Positions 21,463 through 37,086 of a DNA stretch of 64,000 nt are shown here, piece by piece. Within the stretch, counting starts at the first letter, position 1, and every line of letters starts with the position of its first letter. The notes beneath the pieces are model-generated. The model had not been told where the DNA came from. It made no database searches and was given only the letters and a program-made list of their open reading frames with translations. Origin of the DNA: Coriobacteriia bacterium (GTDB lineage: Bacteria > Actinomycetota > Coriobacteriia > Anaerosomatales > Anaerosomataceae); the NCBI GenBank assembly GCA_030651765.1, contig JAUSBY010000001.1, forward strand, positions 124,001-188,000, read 5' to 3'. The position numbers and the translations under genes are program-made.

Positions 21463-21491
21463 GAGCTGCGGGCGCTTGCGCCCGTAAGCTC
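21463..21491 (-). other. Stem-loop between rpsL and rpsG
   Basis: GAGCT at 21463-21467 pairs with AGCTC at 21487-21491, and an inner CGGGCG/CGCCCG stem closes a small loop. It lies in the gap after rpsL. In E. coli the rpsL-rpsG gap contains the S7 target that regulates the str operon, so this may be an S7-binding structure, though no detailed match was checked. Confidence 0.4.
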
Positions 21492-21501
21492 GATCCGAAC
21501 G

Positions 21502-21873
21502 CTACTTGGGCTTCTTCACGCCATAGCGCGAGCGGGCCTGGGCCCGGTTGCCGACGCCGGCGGCATCGAGCGCGCCGCGGATGATCTTGTAGCGGACACC
21601 CGGCAGGTCCTTAACGCGGCCCCCACGCACGAGCACGATCGAGTGCTCCTGGAGGTTGTGACCGATACCCGGGATGTACGCCGTGACTTCCATCTGGTTC
21701 GTAAGGCGAACACGTGCCACCTTGCGGAGTGCCGAGTTCGGCTTCTTGGGCGTGGTGGTATACACACGCGTGCAGACGCCGCGCTTCTGGGGGTTACCCT
21801 TGAGCGCCGGGGTCTTGCTCTTGTCGATGGCCTGCTTACGGCCCTTGCGCACCAGCTGGTTGATGGTGGGCAC
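21502..21873 (-). CDS. rpsL: Ribosomal protein uS12
   Basis: A 123-aa S12 at the decoding centre. The [10 protein letters not shown] motif and the [14 protein letters not shown] loop have the wild-type lysines (43 and 88 in E. coli numbering), so no streptomycin-resistance change is seen. It is the first gene of a long transcription unit running to rplQ and probably the ecf genes; a strong promoter lies 79-107 bases upstream of its start. Confidence 0.98.
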   Translation of the reverse strand: MPTINQLVRKGRKQAIDKSKTPALKGNPQKRGVCTRVYTTTPKKPNSALRKVARVRLTNQMEVTAYIPGIGHNLQEHSIVLVRGGRVKDLPGVRYKIIRGALDAAGVGNRAQARSRYGVKKPK

Positions 21874-21951
21874 TACTCATCTCCTTCATTCGTGCGAGTG
21901 TTCTTCTACACGGCGCCCGTTCCAAGGCGCCGAGGGCAGTCGCAACGCGTC

Positions 21952-21980
21952 ACTCTAACAAACCACCTGGGACGTGTCAA
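21952..21980 (-). promoter_or_regulatory. Sigma-70-type promoter for the str-S10-spc-alpha supercluster
   Basis: On the minus strand, TTGACA (21975-21980) is followed after 17 bases by TAGAGT (21952-21957). This is a near-consensus housekeeping promoter placed between rpoC and rpsL, downstream of the rpoC stem-loop. Transcription would start at about 21945, giving a leader of roughly 70 bases. Confidence 0.85.
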
Positions 21981-22013
21981 ACCACGCACCCGGGCGTATC
22001 GCCCCTTTGCGAA

Positions 22014-22051
22014 CGTATGGTCCCGGAGCACGTGGGCTCCGGGACCATACG
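22014..22051 (-). terminator. 16-bp perfect stem-loop after rpoC
   Basis: Bases 22014-22029 pair perfectly with 22036-22051 around a six-base loop, 16 bases after the rpoC stop. It is among the strongest hairpins in the window. No U-tract follows on the minus strand. Position at the end of rpoC and ahead of the rpsL promoter argues for transcription termination or 3' end formation. Confidence 0.75.
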
Positions 22052-22067
22052 ATTCTCGGACCTGTAC

Positions 22068-26318
<4,251 letters not shown>

Positions 26319-26386
26319 CGTTCATTCCTCCATCCGGTCAGCGCCCCTACGTGGCCGGGCGCCCACCCGTTCGATCCATCCGGTCG

Positions 26387-29995
<3,609 letters not shown>

Positions 29996-30046
29996 CAGGT
30001 GATTCCTCCTTATACCCGAGCGGCGTACTGAGAGTAGCAAACGTTC

Positions 30047-30075
30047 AGTTTACCCAAGAGGTCTCTCCCGGTCAA
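30047..30075 (-). promoter_or_regulatory. Promoter of rpoBC
   Basis: TTGACC (30070-30075) and TAAACT (30047-30052) on the minus strand are separated by 17 bases. They sit between the rplL stem-loop and rpoB, so rpoBC can be expressed separately from rplJL, as in many bacteria. Confidence 0.8.
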
Positions 30076-30105
30076 CCAGCGCTCGCTTCAGTTCTGTCGT
30101 GCGTC

Positions 30106-30139
30106 GTGGCCGGTGGCGCGATCGTGCGCCACCGGCCAC
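30106..30139 (-). terminator. 14-bp stem-loop after rplL
   Basis: GTGGCCGGTGGCGC at 30106-30119 pairs perfectly with 30126-30139. It lies 40 bases after the rplL stop and just upstream of the rpoB promoter. No U-tract. It may reduce read-through from rplJL into rpoBC, the job of the attenuator at the same place in E. coli. Confidence 0.65.
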
Positions 30140-30179
30140 GGGAACGTCGAGGCTCGATGCGGCCCCACGCCAGATCCGT

Positions 30180-30560
30180 CTACTTGATCTCGACGGTGGC
30201 GCCGGCCCCCTCGAGCTTGGTCTTGGCCTCCTCGGCCTTCTCCTTCGTCACACCGGAGAGCACGGCCTTCGGCGCGCTGTCGACGAGATCCTTGGCTTCC
30301 TTGAGACCAAGGCTGCCATCGATCTCGCGAACGCTCTTGATGACCTGGATCTTCTTATCGCCGGCGGCAACGATGACGACGTCGAAGCTGTCCTTCTCCT
30401 CCACAGCGGCCTCGCCGGCCGGAGCAGCGGCGGCAGCGGCGACCGGAGCCGCGGCCGAGACACCAAAGACTTCTTCCATCTCCTTGACGAGCTCAGCGAG
30501 CTCGAGGGCAGGAGCGGCCTTGACCCACTCGAGGATGTCTTCGCGCTTGAGATCAGCCAT
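30180..30560 (-). CDS. rplL: Ribosomal protein bL7/L12
   Basis: A 126-aa stalk protein that recruits the translational GTPases. N-terminal dimerisation helix ([25 protein letters not shown]), an Ala-rich hinge at about residues 36-55, and the C-terminal domain with [21 protein letters not shown] and [16 protein letters not shown] are complete. It follows rplJ by 75 bases and precedes rpoB. Confidence 0.98.
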   Translation of the reverse strand: MADLKREDILEWVKAAPALELAELVKEMEEVFGVSAAAPVAAAAAAPAGEAAVEEKDSFDVVIVAAGDKKIQVIKSVREIDGSLGLKEAKDLVDSAPKAVLSGVTKEKAEEAKTKLEGAGATVEIK

Positions 30561-30635
30561 TCTTCATACTCCTTGTTCTGTCCGGGCCGCGGCTCGACCG
30601 CCGCACACCCACCTGTGTCCTGTCGGTCGTGCCTC

Positions 30636-31157
30636 CTACGCGGCGGCCTTCTGATCGGCCACTGCCTGGAGCGTACGGGCGAAAGCTCCAACGGGTGCAT
30701 TGGCCATCGCCATGAGATTGCGCAGCGGGTTGAGCATCGTGCCCATGAGCTTCGCGATGAGTTCCTCGCGAGACGGTAGCTGCGCTATCGCCTTGATGGT
30801 AGCGCCATCGACGACCTGGCCGTCGATGAGTCCGCCCTTGAACGAGAAGACCTTGTACTCCTTGGCGAAGGCGAGCAGCGCCTTGGCCGATGCGACGGGG
30901 TCATCGGGAGTGAAGACAAAGACCGTCGGACCCTGGAGATACTCGTCCATGTTCGGCAGCCCGAGCTCACGCATGGCTATCTGGGTGAGCGAGTTCTTGT
31001 ACACGGTCACTTCGGCGCCTGCTTCGCGGAGCGACGTGCGCAGTATGCGCATCTGCTTCACGGTCAGACCTCGGTAGTCGGCCATGATCACGCCGCCCGA
31101 TGCTGCCAGGCGGTCCTTGACCTCGGCCACGCGCACCTGCTTTTCCGATGTCGGCAT
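30636..31157 (-). CDS. rplJ: Ribosomal protein uL10
   Basis: A 173-aa L10, the base of the stalk that anchors L7/L12 dimers through its C-terminal helix. ADYRGLTVKQMRILRTSLREAGAEVTVYKNSL is the rRNA-binding N-terminal domain. A strong AAGGAGGGAA ribosome site precedes the ATG. A long structured leader lies upstream, where L10 (with L12) is expected to bind and repress translation. Confidence 0.97.
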   Translation of the reverse strand: MPTSEKQVRVAEVKDRLAASGGVIMADYRGLTVKQMRILRTSLREAGAEVTVYKNSLTQIAMRELGLPNMDEYLQGPTVFVFTPDDPVASAKALLAFAKEYKVFSFKGGLIDGQVVDGATIKAIAQLPSREELIAKLMGTMLNPLRNLMAMANAPVGAFARTLQAVADQKAAA

Positions 31158-31414
31158 ACACTTCCCTCCTTTCCATCACACGCGCGACTGCAAGCCCGTT
31201 GGGCCGAGTCGCGCGGGATGTACATCCCCGGGAAATGCGACGTGGCCCCCGCCGGTTCCAGCGGAGGCCACGGTCCGAAGACGCACGAAGCGTCGAGCGT
31301 TCCATTTGCTCCACCTCGGCGGGCCGGACCGGGCTCGGTCCGCTTAGGCCCGGATGCCTCCGGGCGCCTGCTGTCTCTGGCAGCGGTCGTGCGTGTGTTG
31401 TCAATTGCAGAGCG
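31158..31414 (-). ncRNA. L10-type ribosomal leader upstream of rplJ
   Basis: About 257 bases of untranslated leader between the rplJ promoter and its start. Strong stems are visible: a 9-bp CGCGCGACT stem at 31181-31215 with an inner GCCC/GGGC stem, close to the ribosome site; a GTGGCC...GGCCAC stem with internal CCGC/GCGG at 31242-31271; and GCCCGGA/TCCGGGC at 31348-31365. Bacterial rplJ leaders form an L10(L12)4-binding structure with a kink-turn. The assignment rests on position and structure, not on a covariance-model match. Confidence 0.65.
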
Positions 31415-31420
31415 GAGGCG

Positions 31421-31449
31421 ATTATGACCGCTCCCCCGCCCCAGCGCAA
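31421..31449 (-). promoter_or_regulatory. Promoter of rplJ-rplL
   Basis: TTGCGC (31444-31449) and CATAAT (31421-31426) on the minus strand with a 17-base spacer, starting just after the rplA stop. The -10 matches five of six consensus positions, the -35 three. It would start the L10 leader at about 31414. Confidence 0.6.
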
Positions 31450-31459
31450 GTCCTGCGGC

Positions 31460-32167
31460 CTAGCCCTCCTCGAGCAGCGCCCGGGTCCTGAGCGGGTCGA
31501 CCTTGATGCCAGGGCCCATGGTCGTGGAGATCGTGATCGACTTGATGTACTTGCCCTTCGAGGACGCAGGCTTCACTCGTAGTATCTCGTCGAGCAGGGT
31601 TCCGTAGTTCTCCACGAGCGCCTCGGCGGTGAAGGACTTCTTGCCGATGCCCACATGCGCGATGCCGAACTTGTCTGCGCGGTACTCGACGCGACCGGCC
31701 TTGAGTTCGCCCACGACTCGCGCGATGTCCATGGTCACGGTGCCGAGCTTGGGGTTCGGCATCAGGCCGCGTGTGCCGAGGATCTTACCGAGCCGGCCGA
31801 CCTTGCTCATCATGTCGGGCGTGGCCACTGTGGCGTCAAAATCGAGGAAACCGCCGGAGATCTTCTCGACGAGGTCGTCTGCACCGACGATGTCCGCGCC
31901 GGCCTCCTCGGCCTCCTTGGCCTTCTCGCCCTGGGCGAACACGGCCACGCGGACGTCCTTGCCGGTGCCGGCGGGAAGCGACACGCTGCCGCGGACCTGC
32001 TGGTCTGCCTGACGGGTGTCGACGCCGAGACGGAAGTGGACTTCAACGGTCTCGTCGAACTTGGCCGAAGCCATCTCCTTGGCGAGCCTCATCGCCTCGA
32101 GCGGGCTGTAGAGCCGCTCGCGATCGACGGCGGCGAGCGATGCCGTCATCCTCTTGCCTCGCTTCAT
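31460..32167 (-). CDS. rplA: Ribosomal protein uL1
   Basis: A 235-aa L1, the mobile stalk of the 50S that guides deacylated tRNA out of the E site and, in other bacteria, represses rplKA. The [10 protein letters not shown] motif and the [10 protein letters not shown] and [23 protein letters not shown] segments are conserved. It follows rplK by 74 bases. Confidence 0.98.
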   Translation of the reverse strand: MKRGKRMTASLAAVDRERLYSPLEAMRLAKEMASAKFDETVEVHFRLGVDTRQADQQVRGSVSLPAGTGKDVRVAVFAQGEKAKEAEEAGADIVGADDLVEKISGGFLDFDATVATPDMMSKVGRLGKILGTRGLMPNPKLGTVTMDIARVVGELKAGRVEYRADKFGIAHVGIGKKSFTAEALVENYGTLLDEILRVKPASSKGKYIKSITISTTMGPGIKVDPLRTRALLEEG

Positions 32168-32241
32168 GGTTCCTCCTCGTGGTCAGCGGGCTGCGAGTGC
32201 CCTCCCACATAGACACCCCCGGCTGTATCGCCGGCGATGGA

Positions 32242-32667
32242 CTAGCCTTCTACCGTGATGCCCATCGAGCGCGCCGTTCCTTCGATGATCTTCATCGCGC
32301 CCTCGATATCGTTGGCGTTCAGGTCGGGCATCTTGGTCTCGGCGATCTGGCGCACCTGGTCCCGGGTGACCGCAGCGACCTTCGTGCGGTTGGGGGTCGC
32401 CGATCCCGACTCGATGCCGGCGGCCTGCTTGAGCAGCACCGCAGCCGGCGGGGTCTTGAGGATGTACGTGATCGAACGGTCCTCGTAGACCGTGATCTCG
32501 ACCGGGATGATGGTGCCCATCTTGTCCTGCGTGTCGGCGTTGAACGCCTGACAGAACTGCATGATGTTGACCTGATGCTGGCCGAGCGCGGGACCCACGG
32601 GGGGCGCCGGGTTGGCCTGACCACCGGGGATCTGCAGCTTGATGAATCCGACGACTTTCTTCGCCAT
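32242..32667 (-). CDS. rplK: Ribosomal protein uL11
   Basis: A 141-aa L11, which with 23S rRNA forms the GTPase-associated centre and the thiostrepton site. The start [31 protein letters not shown] is the family N-terminus (Lys3 is the PrmA target in E. coli); the frame runs nine residues further upstream without a ribosome site. C-terminal domain contains [25 protein letters not shown]. The 118 bases between nusG and rplK contain a 7-bp stem-loop. Confidence 0.97.
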   Translation of the reverse strand: MAKKVVGFIKLQIPGGQANPAPPVGPALGQHQVNIMQFCQAFNADTQDKMGTIIPVEITVYEDRSITYILKTPPAAVLLKQAAGIESGSATPNRTKVAAVTRDQVRQIAETKMPDLNANDIEGAMKIIEGTARSMGITVEG

Positions 32668-32745
32668 GTCTCTTGACCTCACCTCTCGGCGCACGTGCGC
32701 GCCGGTACTGTTCGTCTATCGCAACGGACCGCATCCGCGAGAAGC

Positions 32746-32766
32746 CCGGAAGAATATCCCTTCCGG
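32746..32766 (-). terminator. Stem-loop between nusG and rplK
   Basis: CCGGAAG at 32746-32752 pairs with CTTCCGG at 32760-32766. It lies 19 bases after nusG. No U-tract and no convincing separate rplK promoter, so it is probably not a full terminator. Confidence 0.4.
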
Positions 32767-32785
32767 CGCGGACGACCCGCCTTGC

Positions 32786-33316
32786 CTACAGCTTTGCCAC
32801 CTGATCGAAGCCGAGTTCGACCGGAGTCTCGCGGCCGAAGATCGACACCATGACCTTGATCTTTCCCTGGTCGGCGTTGACCTCGGCGATGACACCGTCG
32901 AAATCCGCAAGCGGTCCGGCAGTGACCTTCACCGGTGCGCCCTCGACGAAATCCGTGAACGTCTTGGGCTTGGCCGAGGACGCGACGCGCCCCTTGATGC
33001 GCTCGACCTCGGCGCGCGAGAGCGCGACCGGCTTGGCCTGCGCGCCGACGAAACCGGTGACACCAGGCGTATTGCGCACCACGTACCAGGAGTCGTCGTC
33101 GAGTTCCATCTGAACAAGGATGTAGCCAGGAAAGACCTTCTTCTCGGTGGTGACCTTGCGGCCGCCGCTCTTGAGGTCCGTCACCTTCTCCTTCGGGATG
33201 AAGACGTCGAAGATGCGCTCCTGCATACCCATCGACTCGATGCGATGACGCAGGTTGGCGGCCACCTTGTTCTCGTAGCCGGAATACGTGTGGATGACGT
33301 ACCACTTCTTTGCCAT
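32786..33316 (-). CDS. nusG: Transcription termination/antitermination protein NusG
   Basis: A 176-aa NusG. The NGN domain (about 1-115) begins KWYVIHTYSGYENKVAANL and binds the beta' clamp; the C-terminal KOW domain (about 125-176) has FVEGAPVKVTAGPLADFDGVI and contacts S10 or Rho. No extra domain insertion. It follows secE by eight bases, the universal pairing. Confidence 0.98.
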   Translation of the reverse strand: MAKKWYVIHTYSGYENKVAANLRHRIESMGMQERIFDVFIPKEKVTDLKSGGRKVTTEKKVFPGYILVQMELDDDSWYVVRNTPGVTGFVGAQAKPVALSRAEVERIKGRVASSAKPKTFTDFVEGAPVKVTAGPLADFDGVIAEVNADQGKIKVMVSIFGRETPVELGFDQVAKL

Positions 33317-33324
33317 ATGTGCCC

Positions 33325-33558
33325 CTACCTGCCGATCCCGGCGAGCACGTCGATGAAGAGGAAGGACGCGACGCTGTCGATCGCCAGCGTGAACAACACG
33401 AAGAAGATGAGCGTGATGATGACCACCACGCTGGAGTTGATGACCTCGGCGCGCGAAGGCCAGATGACGCGGCGCAGCTCGGTGCGCACGTCATGGAGGT
33501 ACTTGCCGAAGCGCGCGAAGATGCCTGGTTTCGCCGCGCTCTTGTTCGCCTGGGCCAT
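33325..33558 (-). CDS. secE: Protein translocase subunit SecE
   Basis: A 77-aa single-helix SecE that clamps SecY. The cytoplasmic FGKYLHDVRTELRRVIWPSRAEV amphipathic region is followed by one membrane helix at about residues 43-66. This is the short Gram-positive form. It lies between tRNA-Trp and nusG. Confidence 0.97.
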   Translation of the reverse strand: MAQANKSAAKPGIFARFGKYLHDVRTELRRVIWPSRAEVINSSVVVIITLIFFVLFTLAIDSVASFLFIDVLAGIGR

Positions 33559-33635
33559 CTGTCCTCACACCTCTTCCGTTCCGCGTCCGCGGAACCGGTC
33601 ATCTCGCGCCGCGGCATACCGCAGCGAAACGTTTC

Positions 33636-33711
33636 TGGCAGGGCAGGAGGGATTCGAACCCCCAACATCCGGTTTTGGAGACCGGCGCTCTACCGTTGGA
33701 GCTACTGCCCT
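33636..33711 (-). tRNA. trnW: tRNA-Trp (CCA anticodon)
   Basis: 76 bases including an encoded 3' CCA. Acceptor stem AGGGCAG/CTGCCCT with discriminator G, anticodon loop CTCCAAA giving CCA, and T-loop TTCGAAT. It lies between rpmG and secE, a placement seen in many bacteria, and is probably processed from the same transcript. Confidence 0.97.
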
Positions 33712-33745
33712 GTGAACCTCACACGAACGCCACGCACGAATGCGT

Positions 33746-33895
33746 CTAGCGGGTCTCCTTGTGGAGCGTGTGGGTCTGGCACCACTTGCAGTACTTCTTG
33801 TACTCGATCCGCTCGGGGTTGTTCTGCTTGTTCTTGTTCGTCGTGTAGTTGCGGCGTTTGCACTCAGTGCACGCCAGCGTCACGAGCGTCCTCAT
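33746..33895 (-). CDS. rpmG: Ribosomal protein bL33, zinc-binding type
   Basis: A 49-aa L33 of the C+ class: CTEC near the start and CKWC near the end bind zinc. [21 protein letters not shown] is the family core. The start at 33895 (MRTLVTLAC) has a GAGGAGG ribosome site; an in-frame start 13 codons earlier is less likely. It is first in the rpmG-trnW-secE-nusG-rplK-rplA unit, with a consensus promoter upstream. Confidence 0.96.
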   Translation of the reverse strand: MRTLVTLACTECKRRNYTTNKNKQNNPERIEYKKYCKWCQTHTLHKETR

Positions 33896-33953
33896 CGGTT
33901 CCTCCTCACGGCCATCAGCCGGGCCTTCCGGCATCCGGCCGCACGGTAGCGTA

Positions 33954-33982
33954 ATCTAACACCCGCTCTTTGGCACTGTCAA
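33954..33982 (-). promoter_or_regulatory. Promoter of rpmG-trnW-secE-nusG
   Basis: TTGACA (33977-33982) and TTAGAT (33954-33959) on the minus strand with a 17-base spacer. It lies between the intrinsic terminator of tuf copy 2 and rpmG. Confidence 0.85.
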
Positions 33983-34012
33983 ACCGCGCGACATACCCTT
34001 CAAGCGGGCAAA

Positions 34013-34040
34013 ACGGGACCCGACCGAAGCCAGGCCCCGT
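34013..34040 (-). terminator. Intrinsic terminator of tuf copy 2
   Basis: A 12-bp stem (34013-34024 with 34029-34040) including three G-U pairs closes on a TTCG tetraloop and is followed by TTTT on the minus strand at 34010-34013. It is the most classical rho-independent terminator in the window, 22 bases after the tuf stop. Confidence 0.9.
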
Positions 34041-34062
34041 CTCGTTCAACGGGTGGAGCGAC

Positions 34063-35250
34063 CTACTTGAGGATCTTCGTGACACGACCCGAACCGACGG
34101 TGCGACCACCTTCGCGGATAGCGAAGCGAAGGCCGTCTTCCATCGCGATGGGGCCGATGAGCTCGCCGCGGATCTCGACGTTGTCGCCGGGCATGACCAT
34201 CTCGGTGCCCTCGGGCAGGTGCGCCACGCCGGTCACGTCGGTGGTACGGAAGTAGAACTGCGGACGGTAGCCGTCGAAGAACGGGGTGTGACGGCCGCCT
34301 TCCTCCTTCGTGAGCACGTAGACCTGGCCCATGAACTCGGTGTGCGGGGTGATGGTGCCTGGCTTGCAGAGCACCTGGCCGCGCTCGACCTCGTCACGGG
34401 CGACACCGCGCAGCAGCACGCCGACGTTGTCGCCGGCCTCGGCCTGATCCAGGAGCTTGCGGAACATCTCCACGCCGGTGACGACGGTCTTGCGGGTCTC
34501 CTCGTGGATGCCCACGATCTCGATCTCGTCGCCGACTTTCACCATACCGCGCTCGACACGGCCGGTGGCCACCGTGCCGCGGCCGGTGATGGTGAAGACG
34601 TCCTCGACGGCCATGAGGAACGGCTTGTCCGTCTCGCGGACGGGGTCCGGGAAGTAGGTGTCGATGGCGTCCAGGAGCTCCTGGATCGAGCCCGTCCACG
34701 CCGGATCGCCCTCGAGGGCCTTGAGCGCCGAACCGCGGATGACGGGGATGTTGTCGCCGTCGAACTCGTACTCGGAGAGCAACTCGCGGACCTCAAGCTC
34801 GACGAGCTCGATGAGCTCCTCGTCGTCGACCATGTCGCACTTGTTCAGGTAGACGACGATGTTGGGCACGCCCACCTGGCGGGCAAGCAGGATGTGCTCG
34901 CGGGTCTGCGCCATCGGGCCGTCGGTGGCGGCGATGACCAGGACCGCGCCGTCCATCTGGGCGGCGCCGGTGATCATGTTCTTCACGTAGTCGGCGTGGC
35001 CCGGGCAGTCGACGTGCGCGTAGTGACGCTTGGCGCTCTCGTACTCGACGTGAGCGATGGCGATGGTGATACCGCGCTCGCGCTCCTCCGGCGCCTTGTC
35101 GATCTGGTCGAACGGGGTGAAGTCGGCCATGCCCTTAGCGGCCTGCTCCTTGGTGATGGCCGCGGTGAGTGTCGTCTTGCCGTGGTCGACGTGACCGATG
35201 GTGCCGACGTTCATGTGCGGCTTGGTGCGCTCGAACTTCTTCTTCGCCAT
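34063..35250 (-). CDS. tuf: Elongation factor Tu, copy 2 (canonical form)
   Basis: A 395-aa EF-Tu with the standard GTPase motifs [16 protein letters not shown] and NKCD. At the position where copy 1 has the cysteine cluster, this copy has the common [18 protein letters not shown] loop. AGGAGGAG precedes the start. It is the last gene of a tRNA-Tyr, tRNA-Thr, tRNA-Met, tuf unit, an order like thrU-tyrU-glyT-thrT-tufB in E. coli, and ends at an intrinsic terminator. The 3' two thirds are nearly identical in DNA to copy 1. Confidence 0.97.
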   Translation of the reverse strand: MAKKKFERTKPHMNVGTIGHVDHGKTTLTAAITKEQAAKGMADFTPFDQIDKAPEERERGITIAIAHVEYESAKRHYAHVDCPGHADYVKNMITGAAQMDGAVLVIAATDGPMAQTREHILLARQVGVPNIVVYLNKCDMVDDEELIELVELEVRELLSEYEFDGDNIPVIRGSALKALEGDPAWTGSIQELLDAIDTYFPDPVRETDKPFLMAVEDVFTITGRGTVATGRVERGMVKVGDEIEIVGIHEETRKTVVTGVEMFRKLLDQAEAGDNVGVLLRGVARDEVERGQVLCKPGTITPHTEFMGQVYVLTKEEGGRHTPFFDGYRPQFYFRTTDVTGVAHLPEGTEMVMPGDNVEIRGELIGPIAMEDGLRFAIREGGRTVGSGRVTKILK

Positions 35251-35399
35251 GAGTCTCCTCCTTCAAAGGACCTGACGCGACCACGCCGGTCGCGGGTATG
35301 GTCCCGCCTCCGGCCCGCGCGACCACCCGGTGGTGATGCGCGGTGTCGTACGGCTATCTATGCCCTGAACGTGACGCTCACGCGCCTCCGTCTGATGCC

Positions 35400-35476
35400 T
35401 GGTAGCGGCGACTGGACTCGAACCAGTGACAACACGGGTATGAACCGTGTGCTCTAACCAACTGAGCTACGCCGCC
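35400..35476 (-). tRNA. trnM: tRNA-Met (CAT anticodon), elongator type
   Basis: 77 bases with encoded CCA. Anticodon stem CACGG/CCGTG with loop TTCATAC. The initiator signs (three G-C pairs next to the loop as GGG/CCC and an unpaired 1-72) are absent; position 1-72 is G-U. A modified tRNA-Ile reading AUA cannot be excluded. Confidence 0.9.
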
Positions 35477-35509
35477 TCGAGCCGGCCAGGCGGCCGGCAC
35501 GGTAACGCG

Positions 35510-35585
<76 letters not shown>

Positions 35586-35616
35586 GGGAAACCCGCTCTG
35601 TGCGGGGAGGATCTGC

Positions 35617-35701
35617 TGGTGGGGGCGGATGGATTCGAACCATCGTAGGCGTAGCCAACGGGTTTACAGCCCGTCCCCTTTAGCCACTCGGGCACACCCC
35701 C
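35617..35701 (-). tRNA. trnY: tRNA-Tyr (GTA anticodon)
   Basis: 85 bases with encoded CCA and a long variable arm, as expected for bacterial tRNA-Tyr. Acceptor GGGGGTG/CGCCCCC, anticodon loop CTGTAAA. It is the first product of the tRNA-tuf unit. Confidence 0.96.
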
Positions 35702-35763
35702 ACAATAAAAAAGCCGTGCTCTATCACATTTTCAAGTTGCTTGCCTGGCGACAGGCGTTAGGA

Positions 35764-35793
35764 ATACTACTGTATCGCTCGAACGAGTGTCAA
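35764..35793 (-). promoter_or_regulatory. Promoter of the tRNA-Tyr/Thr/Met-tuf unit
   Basis: TTGACA (35788-35793) and TAGTAT (35764-35769) on the minus strand with an 18-base spacer. The DNA between it and tRNA-Tyr is AT-richer than the surroundings. Confidence 0.85.
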
Positions 35794-35859
35794 CGACGAC
35801 AACGGTGCCGGGCGTATCTAACGGCCGCGACCATCCACACGCCAGGACGAGCAGGTGGC

Positions 35860-36480
35860 TCAGGTGCGCACGACGCGGTGGTAGACAGAGCCGACATCCC
35901 TGACACCGGGGACCTCGGTGTCGAGGTCTTTCTGGGAGACGATACGGTACCACGCCGCACGTCCATCGGTCATCACCGGGCGGGGCGCGTAGCGGTCCTG
36001 CACCTTGTCGAACCACGCGCGCAGTTCTCGTATGGGGATGATGTGCAGGTCGTCCCGCTCGACGGCCAATTCGGTGAAGAACTGCGAATCCGGGCTCTCG
36101 AGCAACTCCGCGACCTTCGCTTCGGGCTGCGCGATCACGAGGCGATAGTAGTAGAGATCATCGGCCTGTGAGCGCTGCAACCAGCCGGGCTCCCTGGTCG
36201 TCGTGTCCGCCACTGACTCCAGGCCGTAACTGTGCGTCTGTGCACGGTAGAACGGCAGCGAGCGGTCAGCTATCTTGAGCGGGTCCTCGCCGAAGTAGGA
36301 GTCGGCCTTGACCTTGGCGGACAGACGAGCCGCGCCGTTCGTGTACTGCAGATCCACGCCCATGGCCTCGTCACGGAGGGCGCGGGCGACCACGACGTCG
36401 GTCGCACCCGTACGCTCGAGATACCTTCCAAGGATTCGCTTCGCGATCTCGTGCAGGAGCGTGCTCCCGGTCGGACCCAT
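35860..36480 (-). CDS. Hypothetical protein following a cNMP-binding protein
   Basis: A 206-aa soluble protein that I do not recognise. There is no signal peptide or membrane helix. The stretch GVDLQYTNGAARLSAKVKAD (about 40-60) has an Asp followed by a strand ending in Lys-x-Lys, and DDLYYYRLV follows near 127; this loosely recalls PD-(D/E)xK nuclease cores but lacks the central Glu, so it is only a guess. The start ATG at 36480 has GGGAGGGG five bases ahead. It is 32 bases downstream of the cNMP-binding gene and almost surely in one operon with it, so it may be the effector or partner of that sensor. Confidence 0.8.
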   Translation of the reverse strand: MGPTGSTLLHEIAKRILGRYLERTGATDVVVARALRDEAMGVDLQYTNGAARLSAKVKADSYFGEDPLKIADRSLPFYRAQTHSYGLESVADTTTREPGWLQRSQADDLYYYRLVIAQPEAKVAELLESPDSQFFTELAVERDDLHIIPIRELRAWFDKVQDRYAPRPVMTDGRAAWYRIVSQKDLDTEVPGVRDVGSVYHRVVRT

Positions 36481-36512
36481 CGACCCCTCCCCTTCCCACC
36501 GCAGCGCGGTAG

Positions 36513-36926
36513 CTAGCGGGCCAGTCGCTCGTCAGCCACACGCAGGCGCCGGCTCAACACCTCGAGCAGCCTTATCGCGATCGACGGCGTGTTCTCGAGA
36601 AGCGCCCTGAAGTCCCAACTCGAGAGCATCAGACACCGCGTCTCCTCGATCGCCCGGATCGTCGCAGAACGCGGCGCGCTGTCCAGAAGGGACATATCGC
36701 CGAAGAAGTCGCCCGTGGCGAAGGCGCCAAGCACCGCGCCGTCGCGTTCGATGGCGACGCGGCCATTCGTGATCAGGTAGAACGCTTGCCCCGGCGTCCC
36801 CTGGGTGACGATGATCTGGCCGGGCGCGTAGGTGTGCTCCTGGGCGACAGAAGCGATGCTCGCGATCTCCGCGGTCGTACAGTTCTCGAAGATCGGTACA
36901 CGCGAGAGGAACTCCTCGTTGGTCAC
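36513..36926 (-). CDS. Stand-alone cyclic nucleotide-binding domain protein
   Basis: A 137-aa protein that is a single cNMP-binding domain and little else. The family core is clear: FENCTTAEIASIASVAQEHTYAPGQ, then GQAFYLITNGRVAIER, and the phosphate-binding cassette GDFFGDMSLLDSAPRSATIRA (about 86-106) with Gly, Asp/Glu-type and Arg residues. No helix-turn-helix follows, so it is not a CRP/FNR regulator. It could bind cAMP, cGMP or another cyclic nucleotide and signal through the next gene. The start is GTG at 36926 with GAGGAGG seven bases ahead. It is divergent from the DUF3307-cyclase pair. Confidence 0.9.
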   Translation of the reverse strand: MTNEEFLSRVPIFENCTTAEIASIASVAQEHTYAPGQIIVTQGTPGQAFYLITNGRVAIERDGAVLGAFATGDFFGDMSLLDSAPRSATIRAIEETRCLMLSSWDFRALLENTPSIAIRLLEVLSRRLRVADERLAR

Positions 36927-36956
36927 AGTCGCCTCCTCGTCGGGTCGCCCAAACTC

Positions 36957-36985
36957 ATGCTAGACCATGCAGGGCCTGCGGTGAA
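36957..36985 (-). promoter_or_regulatory. Candidate promoter of the cNMP-binding operon
   Basis: TTCACC (36980-36985) and TAGCAT (36957-36962) on the minus strand with a 17-base spacer; each box matches four of six consensus bases. It is in the 160-base divergent region shared with the DUF3307 gene, where no plus-strand promoter is obvious. Confidence 0.5.
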
Positions 36986-37086
36986 GCGCGGCATCCCCGG
37001 GAAGTCATCATCGTGCGCTCGGCAGGACCATGATGCACAATGGCCACAGCACCCTACGTTGTCAGCGGGACCCGGCGGGAGACACG

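Noticed and set aside
31399-31404. A perfect TTGACA in the L10 leader
   Set aside because: No acceptable -10 lies 16-19 bases downstream; it is within the transcribed leader.
35400-35476. tRNA-Met as initiator tRNA
   Set aside because: It lacks the GGG/CCC anticodon-stem pairs and the 1-72 mismatch of bacterial initiators.
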